DNA of 64,000 nucleotides. It comes from Crocosphaera sp. UHCC 0190 (GTDB taxonomy: Bacteria > Cyanobacteriota > Cyanobacteriia > Cyanobacteriales > Microcystaceae). Each line of letters starts with the position of its first letter. Within the stretch, counting starts at the first letter, position 1. Where the stretch lies: the NCBI RefSeq assembly GCF_034932065.1, contig NZ_JAYGHP010000004.1, forward strand, positions 273,812-337,811. Direction: 5' to 3'. A program made the translations under genes and the position numbers. Positions 47,784 through 56,918 of this stretch are shown piece after piece. The notes beneath the pieces were generated by a model. That model saw nothing but the letters and a program-made list of their open reading frames with translations. It made no database searches and had not been told where the DNA came from.

Positions 47784-48140
47784 CTATTTTTGCCGTAGTT
47801 CTTCAAGTTCCCGCCGTAAGGCCATCACCTGTTCTGTCAACTGTTGAATTTCTGAGTCAACATTGCCCTTGGTTGAGATGGAAGAGCTTGAAGATTGACT
47901 AGGGTTGGAAGGGCGATTTGACTGATTCAACCATTGATCAAGCAAGCGACGGGCTTCTTGTTCAGTTATCTCGCCTTTTTCCGCCCATTCTTGAGTTTTT
48001 TCCGACATCTGAGTTTGCAGAATTGAGAGAGTTTCTGATCGCTTTTGAGGATCTTGAAGGGTTTCTAACAGGGCAGCAGTGGCTCCCACTCCGATGTGGA
48101 AACTTTGCTGTAACAGTTGAAAGAAAGTGTCTGTATTCAT
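47784..48140 (-). CDS. Hypothetical helical protein with C-terminal coiled coil
   Basis: The 118-residue protein starts MNTDTFFQLLQQSFHIGVGA, has a middle helix EKTQEWAEKGEITEQEARRL, a Ser-rich linker (NPSQSSSSSIS), and an ending coiled coil (EIQQLTEQVMALRRELEELR). This layout is like phasin-type or other cyanobacterial scaffold proteins, but I cannot assign a family. It is convergent with the DUF4327 gene. Confidence 0.65.
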   Translation of the reverse strand: MNTDTFFQLLQQSFHIGVGATAALLETLQDPQKRSETLSILQTQMSEKTQEWAEKGEITEQEARRLLDQWLNQSNRPSNPSQSSSSSISTKGNVDSEIQQLTEQVMALRRELEELRQK

Positions 48141-48200
48141 AAACCCAGATGAGTTAACACAAGCGTTTAACAGTATAACCCAAGTTTTTAGGAAAATTTT

Positions 48201-48455
48201 TTAAATTAGGAGATCCCGTTTCCACAAGGAATTAATTCCCGTTGAGACATAATCCCAACTAATCGGATGATTATTACCCAGAGCCACAGCGATATCTTGT
48301 TGAATGGCGATCACCTTAAAGCCAATTGCAGCGATTTGGGGACAATATTGCATCACATTTCTCCGCCAACGTCTGACAGCATGAACTCCTCCTTTAGCAT
48401 AAATAATTCGTCCCAAATATAAATAAATTCTGGATTCTTGGCCCTGACCAGAAAA
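48201..48455 (-). pseudogene. C-terminal part of PATAN (DUF4388) gene interrupted by tnpB element
   Basis: This frame reads FSGQGQESRIYLYLGRIIYA, then KGGVHAVRRWRRNVMQYCPQ and ends SLWKRDLLI. The YLGR-(I/L)-xYAxGGxHxxRRWRRN pattern is the core of the PATAN domain found at the N-terminus of PatA/PixG-type response regulators. There is no in-frame ATG before it. The receiver domain expected further downstream in that family is missing, since the next gene starts 60 bases on. The preceding codons join in frame to the fragment at 49765-49953 if the element is removed. Confidence 0.7.
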
Positions 48456-48542
48456 TTAGGGGTGCAGGCTCCCCGCCGTTGACGGCGCACAGTCTCAATA
48501 TTTTATGTTATACTGAGTTTACGCCCACAAGTCTTGCGTCAA

Positions 48543-49751
48543 ATGATAGTTTACGAATTCAAGCTCAAAGGAAAAATCCAGCAGTATCAAGCCATCGACG
48601 AAGCCATCAAAACCGCTCAATTTGTCCGTAATAAATGCTTACGGCATTGGATAGACGGTAAAAACGTTAGCCGTGCGGAACTTTATCGGTACAATACAAA
48701 ACTACGTTCTGAATTTCCTTTTGTCAAAGACTTAAACTCTCATGCAAGCCAAGCTTCCGTCGAAAGATGTTGGTCGTCAATTGCTAGATTTTTTGATAAT
48801 TGTAAAAAGCAAATCAGGGGGAAAAAAGGTTATCCGAGATTCAAGAAAAATGCTCGTTCCGTCGAGTATAAAACCAGTGGCTGGAAACTTCTAGATCCCA
48901 AACATATTGAGTTTACTGATAAAAAAGGAATTGGTAAACTCAAGTTAATTGGAACCTGGGATTTAGCTTTTTACTCTGAAGATAAAATCAAGCGGGTTAG
49001 GTTAGTTCGTAAAGCAGACGGTTATTATTGCCAGTTTTGCATATCTGTTGATATTAAAGAGGAATTGCTGCCAACTCATAAAACTATTGGTTTAGATGTT
49101 GGTTTAAAGGAATTCTATACTGATTCCCAGGGAAAAAATGAACCTAACCCTAGATTTTATCGTCAAGGTGAGAAACGATTGAAGTTTTATCAACGTCATG
49201 TTTCTCGTAAAAATAAAGGCTCAACCAACCGTAAAAAAGCTATTAATAAACTTGGACGTAAACATCTCAAAATAAGTAGGCAACGTGAAGAACACGCTAA
49301 GAGACTAGCTCGTTGCGTAATCCAATCTAACGATTTGGTAGCCTATGAAGATTTGAGAATAAAAAACTTAGTTAAAAACCACTGTTTAGCCAAGTCAATT
49401 AATGATGCTGGTTGGTATCAATTTAGAAAGTGGTTAGAGTATTTTGGGGGAAAAATGGGAAGAATAACTATTGCTGTCAACCCTGCCTATACTTCACAAA
49501 ATTGCTCTAACTGTAATGCTGTGGTTAAAAAATCATTATCTACAAGAACTCATATTTGTACTTGTGGATGTCAATTAGATAGAGATTATAACGCAGCAAA
49601 AAACATTTTAAATCGAGCCTTGGGTACGGCAGGTCATGTCGGAACCTGGATCTTAGATCCGAACGATTCAGGAGATTTGTCCTCTACTTTTGTTGGAGAA
49701 ATCCTGCATCAGCAAGACGGGTCGTTGATTGAAGAATCCCCGCACCTTTAG
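48543..49751 (+). CDS. tnpB: RNA-guided endonuclease TnpB
   Basis: The 402-residue protein from the ATG at 48543 is complete: N-terminal MIVYEFKLKG and an RFFDNCKKQ-x-RGKKGYPRFK segment, then the RuvC catalytic acids in IGLDVGLKEF (D185), VAYEDLRI (E269) and LDRDYNAAKN (D346/D348). The zinc finger C321-x2-C324 pairs with C339/C341/C343. All key residues are intact, so the nuclease is likely to be active. TnpB uses the right-end RNA to cut DNA at empty sites and keep the element. A TATACT-like -10 box lies upstream at about 48509. Confidence 0.95.
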   Translation: MIVYEFKLKGKIQQYQAIDEAIKTAQFVRNKCLRHWIDGKNVSRAELYRYNTKLRSEFPFVKDLNSHASQASVERCWSSIARFFDNCKKQIRGKKGYPRFKKNARSVEYKTSGWKLLDPKHIEFTDKKGIGKLKLIGTWDLAFYSEDKIKRVRLVRKADGYYCQFCISVDIKEELLPTHKTIGLDVGLKEFYTDSQGKNEPNPRFYRQGEKRLKFYQRHVSRKNKGSTNRKKAINKLGRKHLKISRQREEHAKRLARCVIQSNDLVAYEDLRIKNLVKNHCLAKSINDAGWYQFRKWLEYFGGKMGRITIAVNPAYTSQNCSNCNAVVKKSLSTRTHICTCGCQLDRDYNAAKNILNRALGTAGHVGTWILDPNDSGDLSSTFVGEILHQQDGSLIEESPHL

Positions 49752-49764
49752 GTCGGGGAGTGTC
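49738..49764 (+). ncRNA. Putative right-end omega RNA scaffold end
   Basis: The 3' end of tnpB and the hairpin CCCCG-C-ACCT-TT-AGGT-CGGGG (49738-49758) match the place and shape of the reRNA end in IS605-group elements. The guide would begin at the element edge near 49764 and read into host sequence on the plus strand. The 5' border is not visible from sequence. Confidence 0.45.
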
Positions 49765-49953
49765 AATATCTTGTAAATGGAGTTGACCACTAAATTGATC
49801 CTTCTTAAGATTCTGAAATAAAGTAGCTTGTTGAGAAGTTGCAAAATTAGTAAAACAAAAGGGCGAAGGCTCGGTGGTCACTGGTGTTGCGGGGGAAGTA
49901 CCAAAAGAGGTTGAAATGCTGGTTTTTTCTGTTTCTAGGTTAGCCTTGGTCAT
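49765..49953 (-). pseudogene. N-terminal part of the interrupted PATAN gene
   Basis: The ATG at 49953 opens a frame MTKANLETEKTSISTSFGTS and leads to ATLFQNLKKDQFSGQLHLQD-I at the element edge. LFQxLxxxxFSGxL is the start of the PATAN (DUF4388) domain. Past 49765 the frame enters the element end and is nonsense. Joined to 48201-48455 it gives a 147-residue protein with a nearly complete first part of the domain. Confidence 0.7.
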
Positions 49954-50126
49954 TTAAAGGGAACTTTGATGAATTCATAATTATTGATATCCTGTCATGG
50001 TTCTTCCTAAATTCCCGTGATTTTTATCCCTTCCTTAACCTAACCATTATGAATTAGGTAAGTGATTTGTTCCAGAATTCGTTATCATGCCTTAATAAGT
50101 CGTGAATTGTGAGAAGTGAGACGGAA

Positions 50127-51518
50127 ATGAATCAACAATCTTCCCTCGAATCAAGTAAGAGAAACAGACCCAAGGTATCACCTTGGCTGAAACAAGGAAT
50201 GAGTCTTCTAGGAGGACTGGGTATTATCAGCAGTGGGTTGGGGTGGACGCAAGCGTTTGCCTTGACGGAAACTTTGGTAATTCCTGAGAGTCCTGCCCCT
50301 GTAACGAAACCCGAAGCCATTTCCCCCAGTCCGGTCAAAATCCCTAAAGCCTCGCCCTATGTGGTTCCTAGTGGTGCGACTCAAACCAAGCCCACCCTAC
50401 AAAGAACCCAATTTAAGCCGGAAGAACCGAAAGTTGCGCCCAAACCTTCCATTTCCCCTCGTCAAGAAACAGCGGCTCCGAAAGTTAAACTTTCTGCCCC
50501 TAAAATTCTAGACCCAGCAACCGCTAAAAGTGATAGCTCCTCGTCTATTAATCCGGTTATTTCCCAACCTCAAACCATTCAGTTAGCCCCCTCTGTTACC
50601 ATTCAGGGTCAGAATAGTTACATTGATACGACCTCTTACGGTAAGGTGCCAAGTCAACGGGCAACATCTCCCGGTTCAGTCGTGCTAACGGAACGTTCTA
50701 CGGGATGTCAAACCGTTGCCAACAATGGTCAGTTATTACGGGTGAGTTGTGGCCCAGTGGCGAGAAACCAGCCTACTCCAACCCTTGCCCAACCGATAGC
50801 ACCTCGTCGTGTGACCTTAGCCAGTCGCCGACAAACTATCCCCGTTACGGTTGCCGTTGCTCAGGGGCTTGGTTCTGCACCTCTCCAAGTGCAACCCCTT
50901 CGGATTAAAAATCGTCCTGTTTCTTCAGAGCAGGTGGTGAGTTTACAACCCATTGCCCGACAAGGGTTTTCTATTGCCCTAGAGCCAATTCCTCGTTACA
51001 ATCGGGCAGCTTCAATGTATGCTGCCGCGACAGGAACGCCCCAAGGTCGTACTGACTTAATTTTCCCCTTACCTGTGGTAGCAAGTATTACGTCGGCTTT
51101 TGGTTGGCGGACTCACCCCATTGCTGGTACGGGAAGAATGCACAATGGGACTGATATTGGCGCACCTCTTGGCACACCAGTTTTAGCAGCCTATGCGGGA
51201 GAAGTGCTAAATGCTGACTGGTTAGGGGGTTATGGGTTAGCGGTCACGCTACGCCACCTAGAAGGCACTCAAGAGTCTCTTTATGCCCACTTATCGGAAA
51301 TCTATGTTCAGCCTGGAGAATCGGTGGAACAGGGTACGGTCATTGGACGGGTTGGTAGTACCGGATACTCAACGGGGCCCCATTTACACTTTGAATGGCG
51401 ACATCTCACAGAAGAGGGATGGGTTGCTGTCGATGCCGGGGTTCATTTAGAGTATGCTTTGGATAATTTGATGCGTGCAATGCAGTTGGCTCAGTCACAG
51501 AACAAGCCTCAAGGATAA
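50127..51518 (+). CDS. M23 family metallopeptidase (LytM domain)
   Basis: The 463-residue protein starts with a positively charged stretch and one hydrophobic segment (GMSLLGGLGIISSGLGWTQA) that is a signal peptide or anchor. A long Pro/Ser/Lys-rich low-complexity region (residues 60-290) follows. The C-terminal 150 residues are a complete LytM domain: SAFGWRTHPIAGTGRMHNGT with the zinc His and Asp, then YAHLSEIYVQPGESVEQGTV, and GPHLHFEWRH with the HxH pair. It probably cuts peptidoglycan. A GTG at 50109 would add 6 residues. Confidence 0.88.
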   Translation: MNQQSSLESSKRNRPKVSPWLKQGMSLLGGLGIISSGLGWTQAFALTETLVIPESPAPVTKPEAISPSPVKIPKASPYVVPSGATQTKPTLQRTQFKPEEPKVAPKPSISPRQETAAPKVKLSAPKILDPATAKSDSSSSINPVISQPQTIQLAPSVTIQGQNSYIDTTSYGKVPSQRATSPGSVVLTERSTGCQTVANNGQLLRVSCGPVARNQPTPTLAQPIAPRRVTLASRRQTIPVTVAVAQGLGSAPLQVQPLRIKNRPVSSEQVVSLQPIARQGFSIALEPIPRYNRAASMYAAATGTPQGRTDLIFPLPVVASITSAFGWRTHPIAGTGRMHNGTDIGAPLGTPVLAAYAGEVLNADWLGGYGLAVTLRHLEGTQESLYAHLSEIYVQPGESVEQGTVIGRVGSTGYSTGPHLHFEWRHLTEEGWVAVDAGVHLEYALDNLMRAMQLAQSQNKPQG

Positions 51519-51615
51519 AATTGGACCATAATGATCTTTTTTGTTGATGGCGGGTTGTGTTCTTATGCAGCATAACCCGCTCTTATTTGCCGCCAAAAAT
51601 AAAGATTTTTATAGA

Positions 51616-51645
51616 AAAAAAGCCTACGAATTTAGGCTTTTTGAA
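51616..51645. terminator. Terminator between the M23 and pstB genes
   Basis: AAAAAGCCTA (51616-51625) and TAGGCTTTTT (51633-51642) form a perfect stem, with A and T runs on both sides, so it can serve both convergent genes. A second inverted pair, GCGGGTT and AACCCGC, lies upstream at about 51549-51580. Confidence 0.8.
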
Positions 51646-51674
51646 TTGATATTTGCGCTCAATTTTTAACCGAT

Positions 51675-52469
51675 TTAACCGAATCTTCCACTCACATAAT
51701 CTCTGGTAGATTCTTGGGCGGGATTTTGGAAAACGACTTCAGTATGATCATATTCCACTAAATAGCCCACTTTACCGCCTTTTGGGGTAGCTTCTGCATT
51801 ATAAAAAGCCGTTAAATCTGATACCCGTGAGGCTTGCTGCATATTGTGGGTGACAATAATAATGGTGTAATCTTGCTTCAATTCATGAATTAATTCTTCA
51901 ATTTTTAGGGTAGAAATGGGGTCAAGAGCCGCGCAAGGTTCATCCATTAAAATAACGTCAGGTTTCACAGCAATGGTTCGCGCAATACATAATCTTTGTT
52001 GTTGTCCCCCTGATAAAGCAAGGCCACTTTGCTGTAATTTATCTTTGGTTTCATCCCAAATAACCGCTTTTTTTAGGGAGGTTTCAACTAATTCATCCAT
52101 GTCCCCTTTAAAGCCATTTAATCGCGCACCAAAGGCAATATTTTCATAAATTGATTTGGGGAAAGGGTTGGGTTTTTGAAATACCATCCCAATACGACAA
52201 CGCAAGTCTACAGGGTCAACTTTATTGGCGTAAATATCCTTGCCATGATAGGTGATTGTTCCATCAACTCTGCAAATAGGAATCAAATCATTCATGCGAT
52301 TAAAACACCGCAAAACGGTACTTTTTCCACAGCCAGAAGGGCCAATAAAAGCCACTACTTTATTTTGAGGAATGTCTAAGGAAACATCCCGAACAGCTAA
52401 ATTAGACCCATAAAAAACATTAAGATTCTGAGTCCTTAAAACGGTTTCTGTTGCAATATCAGTCATCAT
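51675..52469 (-). CDS. pstB: Phosphate ABC transporter ATP-binding protein, copy 2 (promoter-distal)
   Basis: The 264-residue protein has Walker [20 protein letters not shown], the signature [16 protein letters not shown], Walker [14 protein letters not shown] and the H-loop [12 protein letters not shown]. The PstB-typical [20 protein letters not shown] is present. With PstA and PstC it forms the high-affinity phosphate importer. It is the last gene of the operon and about 75 percent similar to the neighbouring pstB by eye. Start ATG has AGGTAGGA upstream. Confidence 0.93.
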   Translation of the reverse strand: MMTDIATETVLRTQNLNVFYGSNLAVRDVSLDIPQNKVVAFIGPSGCGKSTVLRCFNRMNDLIPICRVDGTITYHGKDIYANKVDPVDLRCRIGMVFQKPNPFPKSIYENIAFGARLNGFKGDMDELVETSLKKAVIWDETKDKLQQSGLALSGGQQQRLCIARTIAVKPDVILMDEPCAALDPISTLKIEELIHELKQDYTIIIVTHNMQQASRVSDLTAFYNAEATPKGGKVGYLVEYDHTEVVFQNPAQESTRDYVSGRFG

Positions 52470-52517
52470 TTTCCTACCTTCAACCTCTAGTAATTAGTAA
52501 CAAAAATCTGCCCAAGT

Positions 52518-53333
52518 TTAACCAAAACGTCCACTGACATAATCCTTAGTATCCTGTTGACTAGGATTGCCAAAAATTACCTCAGTATTATCATATTCAA
52601 CCAGAAAACCGACCTTACTGCCTTTATCCGTTGCCTCAGCATTAAAGAAAGCCGTCCTATCAGCAACACGGGTGGCTTGCTGCATATTATGGGTGACAAT
52701 GACGATGGTATAATTTTCCTTTAATTCGTGCATTAATTCTTCTACTTTTAAGGTAGAAATGGGGTCTAATGCAGAACAAGGTTCGTCCATTAACACAACT
52801 TCTGGTTGAGCCGCAATGGTACGAGCAATACAGAGTCTTTGTTGTTGTCCTCCTGATAAAGAGAAGCCACTTTCTCCTAATTTATCTTTGACTTCATCCC
52901 ATAAAGCAGCCCGTCTTAAAGAAGTTTCTACCAACTCATCTAAGTTCTCTTTATAGTTATTAACTCTGGCACCATAGGCAACATTATCATAAATAGTTTT
53001 AGGGAAAGGATTAGGTTTTTGGAACACCATCCCGATGCGTTTTCTCACTTCAATGGGGTCAATATCAGGGGCATAAAGATTTTGTCCATGATAGTTAATT
53101 TGGCCATCAAGGTGAAAGCTATCAATTAAATCATTGAGTCGATTTAAACAGCGTAAAATGGTACTTTTTCCACAACCAGAAGGGCCAATAAAAGCTGTTA
53201 CCTGATTTTTAGGAATGGTAAAAGTAACATCACGAACAGCGCGATAACTGCCATAATAAATATCCACATGGTCTAAACTAAAGACCGTCTTTTCTGTGGT
53301 AACTTGTAAAATTTCTTGTTCTAGGTTTTCCAT
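52518..53333 (-). CDS. pstB: Phosphate ABC transporter ATP-binding protein, copy 1 (promoter-proximal)
   Basis: The 271-residue protein has Walker [40 protein letters not shown], signature [20 protein letters not shown] and the Walker [15 protein letters not shown]. It is collinear with the other pstB, 48 bases away. Adjacent duplicated pstB genes are known in cyanobacteria. AGGAG is 9 bases before the ATG. Confidence 0.93.
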   Translation of the reverse strand: MENLEQEILQVTTEKTVFSLDHVDIYYGSYRAVRDVTFTIPKNQVTAFIGPSGCGKSTILRCLNRLNDLIDSFHLDGQINYHGQNLYAPDIDPIEVRKRIGMVFQKPNPFPKTIYDNVAYGARVNNYKENLDELVETSLRRAALWDEVKDKLGESGFSLSGGQQQRLCIARTIAAQPEVVLMDEPCSALDPISTLKVEELMHELKENYTIVIVTHNMQQATRVADRTAFFNAEATDKGSKVGFLVEYDNTEVIFGNPSQQDTKDYVSGRFG

Positions 53334-53384
53334 CTTAATTTACTCCTGAAAATGTTCAATTTCCTCCTCAATTTTGTCTCACAA

Positions 53385-54266
53385 TTAATAAGTCTTCTGA
53401 CGAGTTGCCCAGCGAGCCGTGACACTCGTAATTAACACTAACAACACTAAAATTAAAGACCCTGCCCAAGCCAATTCCTGTTGTGGTTTAAACGGCACAA
53501 TGGCATAGTTATAAACTAACACGGATAAGGTGGCGATGGGTTCTAACAGTCCTTTGGGGGGGGGACTGGGCCAAAAGTTGGAAAAAAGGGCAGTAAAAAT
53601 TAAGGGAGCAGTTTCTCCCGCAGCACGGGCAACCGCTAGAGTAACACCCGTTAAAATTGAAGGAATTGCCGCCGGAAGGACAATTTTTAAGACGGTTTGA
53701 TACTTATAAGCTCCGATACCAAAAGCGGCCCAGCGCACATCTTGAGGAACAATTTGTAGAGCCTCATCCGTCGTTCTAATAATAGTTGGTAACATCAAAA
53801 CCGAGAGCGCAACACCCCCGGCAATGGCGGAAAATCCTACAATTCCTGATGCCACTAATAAACCATAAGCAAATACCCCCGCAATAATAGAAGGGACTCC
53901 ACTTAACACATTGGTAGCAAAACGTACCCAATAAGCGATTTGATTTCCCTCACTAAATTCCGAGAGATAAACCGCAGCTAAAACCCCAATAGGAACAGCA
54001 ATCAATGTGGCAATGGCTACAGTAATTAAAGTCCCAATAATTGCATTGGCAATGCCTCCTTCCGAGAGTCCAGGAGGGGGCGGTAACTGAGTAAATAAGT
54101 CAAAATTAATTCTTCTAAATCCCTGAAGTGTCACAAAAACTAAGACAGCAAACAGAGGAATTAGGGTAATAATCATACAGAGAGAAGCGATTCCCGTCCA
54201 GAAGCTATTAATAAGGGAACGGGGGCTAGTGGGCTTTTTTTTCAGACTTAATTCTTGAGATTCCAT
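53385..54266 (-). CDS. pstA: Phosphate ABC transporter permease PstA
   Basis: The 293-residue protein has six membrane helices and the EAA-like loop VPQDVRWAAFGIGAYKYQTV that contacts PstB. Its N-terminal section resembles the PstA type (ASLCMIITLIPLFAVLVFVT and FDLFTQLPPPPGLSEGGIAN). It follows pstC by 58 bases. Confidence 0.93.
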   Translation of the reverse strand: MESQELSLKKKPTSPRSLINSFWTGIASLCMIITLIPLFAVLVFVTLQGFRRINFDLFTQLPPPPGLSEGGIANAIIGTLITVAIATLIAVPIGVLAAVYLSEFSEGNQIAYWVRFATNVLSGVPSIIAGVFAYGLLVASGIVGFSAIAGGVALSVLMLPTIIRTTDEALQIVPQDVRWAAFGIGAYKYQTVLKIVLPAAIPSILTGVTLAVARAAGETAPLIFTALFSNFWPSPPPKGLLEPIATLSVLVYNYAIVPFKPQQELAWAGSLILVLLVLITSVTARWATRQKTY

Positions 54267-54324
54267 GATTGAATGAGAAAGAAGCTAGGGGACAGCAAAT
54301 AGGCAATGGTCAGACATTAACCTA

Positions 54325-55287
54325 TTAATATTTGGCTTTGACTTGACTCACAATATAATCAGCTATAATATTAACCACAAAAGTTAATATCATTAACACT
54401 AAACCAGCATACATTAAGGCTGCAACCTGCATTCCTGATGCTTCAGCAAATTGGTTAGCAATAAGAGAAGAAATTGTATTCGCAGGTTCTAAGATAGAAA
54501 CGCTAATTCTATTGACATTACCAATAATCATGGTAACAGCCATGGTTTCTCCCATCGCACGACCCAAAGCTAACATAATGCCCCCAACAATACCAGAGAA
54601 AGCGGCGGGAATGAGGACACGAAAAATGGTTTCCCAACGAGTTGCACCTAACCCTAAAGAAGCTTGTCGTAAATCAGGGGGTAAACAGGCTAAAGAGTCA
54701 CGGGAAATGGCAGTAATAATCGGTAAAATCATGATGGACAAGACAATACCTGCTGGAAACATTCCAGGGCCGCCCGCAGGAGGGGTACTAAAAATAGGAA
54801 TCCATCCTAAATAATCGTGCAGCCATACAGCAATGGGGTTAACCAGGGGAATTAAGACAAAAATACCCCAGAGTCCATAAACAACACTGGGGATAGCCGC
54901 TAATAATTCTACGAGAAAAACTAGGGGCGTTCGGAACTTTAAAGGAATGAAATTTTCACTCAAAAAAAGTGCTGTACCAATGCCTAACGGAATGGCAATA
55001 ACTAGGGAAATTAAGGAACTAACTAAGGTTCCATAAATAACAGGTAAGGCCCCAAATTCTTCCCGTCCCTTAACAGGGTTCCAGGAACTACTAAAGAGAA
55101 AGCCTAAGCCATAGGTTTGAATCGCTGGCCAGGCTCGCCAAGTAATAATAATAGCAATGGAAAGTAAAATTAGACCAATGGTCAGGGCAAAGGCTAAGGT
55201 TAACCAAACAAACCCTGTATCAAAGGTTTTTTCCGTGTGGGGACGAAAGCCCACTCCGGTTTGTCGTCTAGAAGGTGTTGCAGTCAC
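54325..55287 (-). CDS. pstC: Phosphate ABC transporter permease PstC
   Basis: The protein has six helices with the loop LPPDLRQASLGLGATRWETI and the PstC-type GILLSIMILPIITAISRDSL-like segment. The frame is open to a TTG at 55365 (346 residues). I prefer the GTG at 55287 (320 residues), because the upstream residues are Phe/Cys-rich and not family-like. Neither start has a strong ribosome-binding site. Its second half aligns with PstA. Confidence 0.9.
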   Translation of the reverse strand: MTATPSRRQTGVGFRPHTEKTFDTGFVWLTLAFALTIGLILLSIAIIITWRAWPAIQTYGLGFLFSSSWNPVKGREEFGALPVIYGTLVSSLISLVIAIPLGIGTALFLSENFIPLKFRTPLVFLVELLAAIPSVVYGLWGIFVLIPLVNPIAVWLHDYLGWIPIFSTPPAGGPGMFPAGIVLSIMILPIITAISRDSLACLPPDLRQASLGLGATRWETIFRVLIPAAFSGIVGGIMLALGRAMGETMAVTMIIGNVNRISVSILEPANTISSLIANQFAEASGMQVAALMYAGLVLMILTFVVNIIADYIVSQVKAKY

Positions 55288-55450
55288 GATAGGTTTAGCA
55301 ATTTTTTGCTTAAAGAAACAACAATAATTTACAGAGAAAGGTGAGGAGAAAAGAGGGGTTCTCAAGAGTCAGGAGCAGGGTAAACATTTCCCATAACTTC
55401 TGACCTCCAGACTTTTTGTTAAGAATTCCCTTAACTAATCATGTCAGCAA

Positions 55451-56623
55451 TTAGTTAAGTTTGATTTGAAAATCGGGGGAAATTACATCAGCTGCGGCTG
55501 CTACTTTTTCTCTCACACTAGGAGGTAAAGGCACATAACCAAGGGCTGCACTTTGATCTTGGCCGGTGGTTAAGGCATATTGAATCATGGCTTCCATGGC
55601 GATCGCTTTTTGAGGATCATCAAAGGTTTTAGGAACTAAAAGCCAACTATAGGTAACAATGGGATAGGAAGCTTCTCCTTCAGGGTCCGTAATAAAGGCC
55701 CGTAAATCTGGAGGTAAGGTAACAGCATCTAGGGTTGCTGAGGCGGCTGCATCACTGGGTTCAATGAATTTACCCGCCGCATTTTCTAGGGTTGCCATGG
55801 TTAAGTCATTATTCTTGGCATAGCCATATTCAACATAACCGATTGACCCTTGATTCTGTTGGATAGAAGCCGTTACCCCTTCATTTCCTTTAGAGCCGAT
55901 AAATTTACCTTTGCTGGTGGGCCATTCCACACTTTTACCCTGGCCAATGGCGGTTTCCCACTCTTTGCTGATGGTACTGAGGTGTTTGGTAAAGACTCCG
56001 GTGGTGCCGCTACCATCAGAACGGTGAACAACGGTAATGGCTTCGTCAGGTAAGGTTACACCTGGGTTAGTTGCGGCGATTTTGGGGTCATTCCATTTGG
56101 TGATACTGCCATCAAAAATTCCCACATAAGCCTCTCTGGAAAGTTTTAATCCTTCTACTCCAGGTAAGTTATAGGCGAAGACGATACTTCCTGCGGTGAC
56201 AGGCAGCATTAAGACTCCTTTACTCACTTTGGCAATTTCTTCATCCTTCATGGCCACATCACTGGCCCCAAAGTCAACGGTTCCCGCCGTAAACTGTTCA
56301 ACGCCGGCCCCACTTCCTACAGACTGATAGTTGACTTGAAGTTGAGGAACTTCTTTGTTAAGTTGCACAAACCAGTTCTGATATAAAGGCGCGGGGAAAG
56401 AAGCACCCGCACCCGTCAGAGACACATTGCCTTCTAAGGGGGGCTTTAATTCTGGTGCGGCGGCGGTTTCGGTGCCTGTCCCTCCCTCTGCGGGGCTGGC
56501 TTCTGGGGAGGCGGTGGTATCAGTTTTAGGCGCACCACCACAAGCCCCTAAACTAACAGCTAAAGTAAAAATTGATAGTGAGGATATTATGGTGCGTTTG
56601 CTCGATGAGATAGTCTTGAACAT
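55451..56623 (-). CDS. pstS: Phosphate-binding protein PstS (lipoprotein)
   Basis: The 390-residue protein has a signal with a lipobox, LAVSLGACGG (Cys at residue 28), a Thr/Ala/Glu-rich linker (residues 30-60), and the PstS core with NVSLTGAGASFPAPLYQNWF, VGSGAGVEQFTAGTVDFGAS and HRSDGSGTTGVFTKHLS, which holds phosphate ligands. It is the first gene of the operon, and the Pho-box candidate lies 59-78 bases before its start. Confidence 0.94.
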   Translation of the reverse strand: MFKTISSSKRTIISSLSIFTLAVSLGACGGAPKTDTTASPEASPAEGGTGTETAAAPELKPPLEGNVSLTGAGASFPAPLYQNWFVQLNKEVPQLQVNYQSVGSGAGVEQFTAGTVDFGASDVAMKDEEIAKVSKGVLMLPVTAGSIVFAYNLPGVEGLKLSREAYVGIFDGSITKWNDPKIAATNPGVTLPDEAITVVHRSDGSGTTGVFTKHLSTISKEWETAIGQGKSVEWPTSKGKFIGSKGNEGVTASIQQNQGSIGYVEYGYAKNNDLTMATLENAAGKFIEPSDAAASATLDAVTLPPDLRAFITDPEGEASYPIVTYSWLLVPKTFDDPQKAIAMEAMIQYALTTGQDQSAALGYVPLPPSVREKVAAAADVISPDFQIKLN

Positions 56624-56681
56624 AGAATGTTTTGTTAGTTAAGTAAACTCACACAAATCTTAGAGCAGAATCTAGCAACTT

Positions 56682-56701
56682 ATGGTAAACATTAGGTTAA
56701 G
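56682..56701 (-). promoter_or_regulatory. Candidate Pho box (SphR site) upstream of pstS
   Basis: Read on the minus strand, CTTAACCT (56694-56701) is followed 12 bases on by TTTACCAT (56682-56689). The cyanobacterial Pho box is a set of repeats of PyTTAAPyPyT spaced about 11 bp apart. The first repeat is a perfect match and the second differs at one position. No third repeat is clear. A single 7-of-8 match, CTTAATCC, lies at 56819-56826 facing the second pstS. Confidence 0.5.
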
Positions 56702-56918
56702 AAAACTAAAAATCCTAATGATTTAAGGGTTTTATTCATAAAAATTCCTTTCTAAATTTTTTGTTAAATTTAGCCTTTGGTTCTCGGCCATAGCATTAAA
56801 CTAAGTCTGTTTCAAGAGCTTAATCCCAAAAAGTTTAGACAAACTGTGATAAAGCCGAGGATAATTTTCAAAGCCTAATAGTAATTGACAATTTTTTGCA
56901 TTTAATTGAGGAAACGTA

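Larger units (their letters stand above)
48456..49764 (+). mobile_element. IS200/IS605-group (IS1341-type) element with tnpB only
   Basis: Both ends lie inside the PATAN gene. The left end (48459-48487) has a short hairpin, CGCCG-TTGA-CGGCG at 48474-48487, and a G-run/C-run pair just before it. The right end has a hairpin CCCCG ... CGGGG (49738-49758) that overlaps the last codons of tnpB, the usual position of the right-end RNA (omega RNA) in such elements. No tnpA is present, so it is a non-autonomous or IS1341-type copy. Joining 48455 to 49765 restores one reading frame, which defines the ends to within a few bases. Confidence 0.75.

Noticed and set aside
51675..53333. Two pstB genes as an assembly duplication
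   Set aside because: They differ at many positions along the length, so they are true paralogues.
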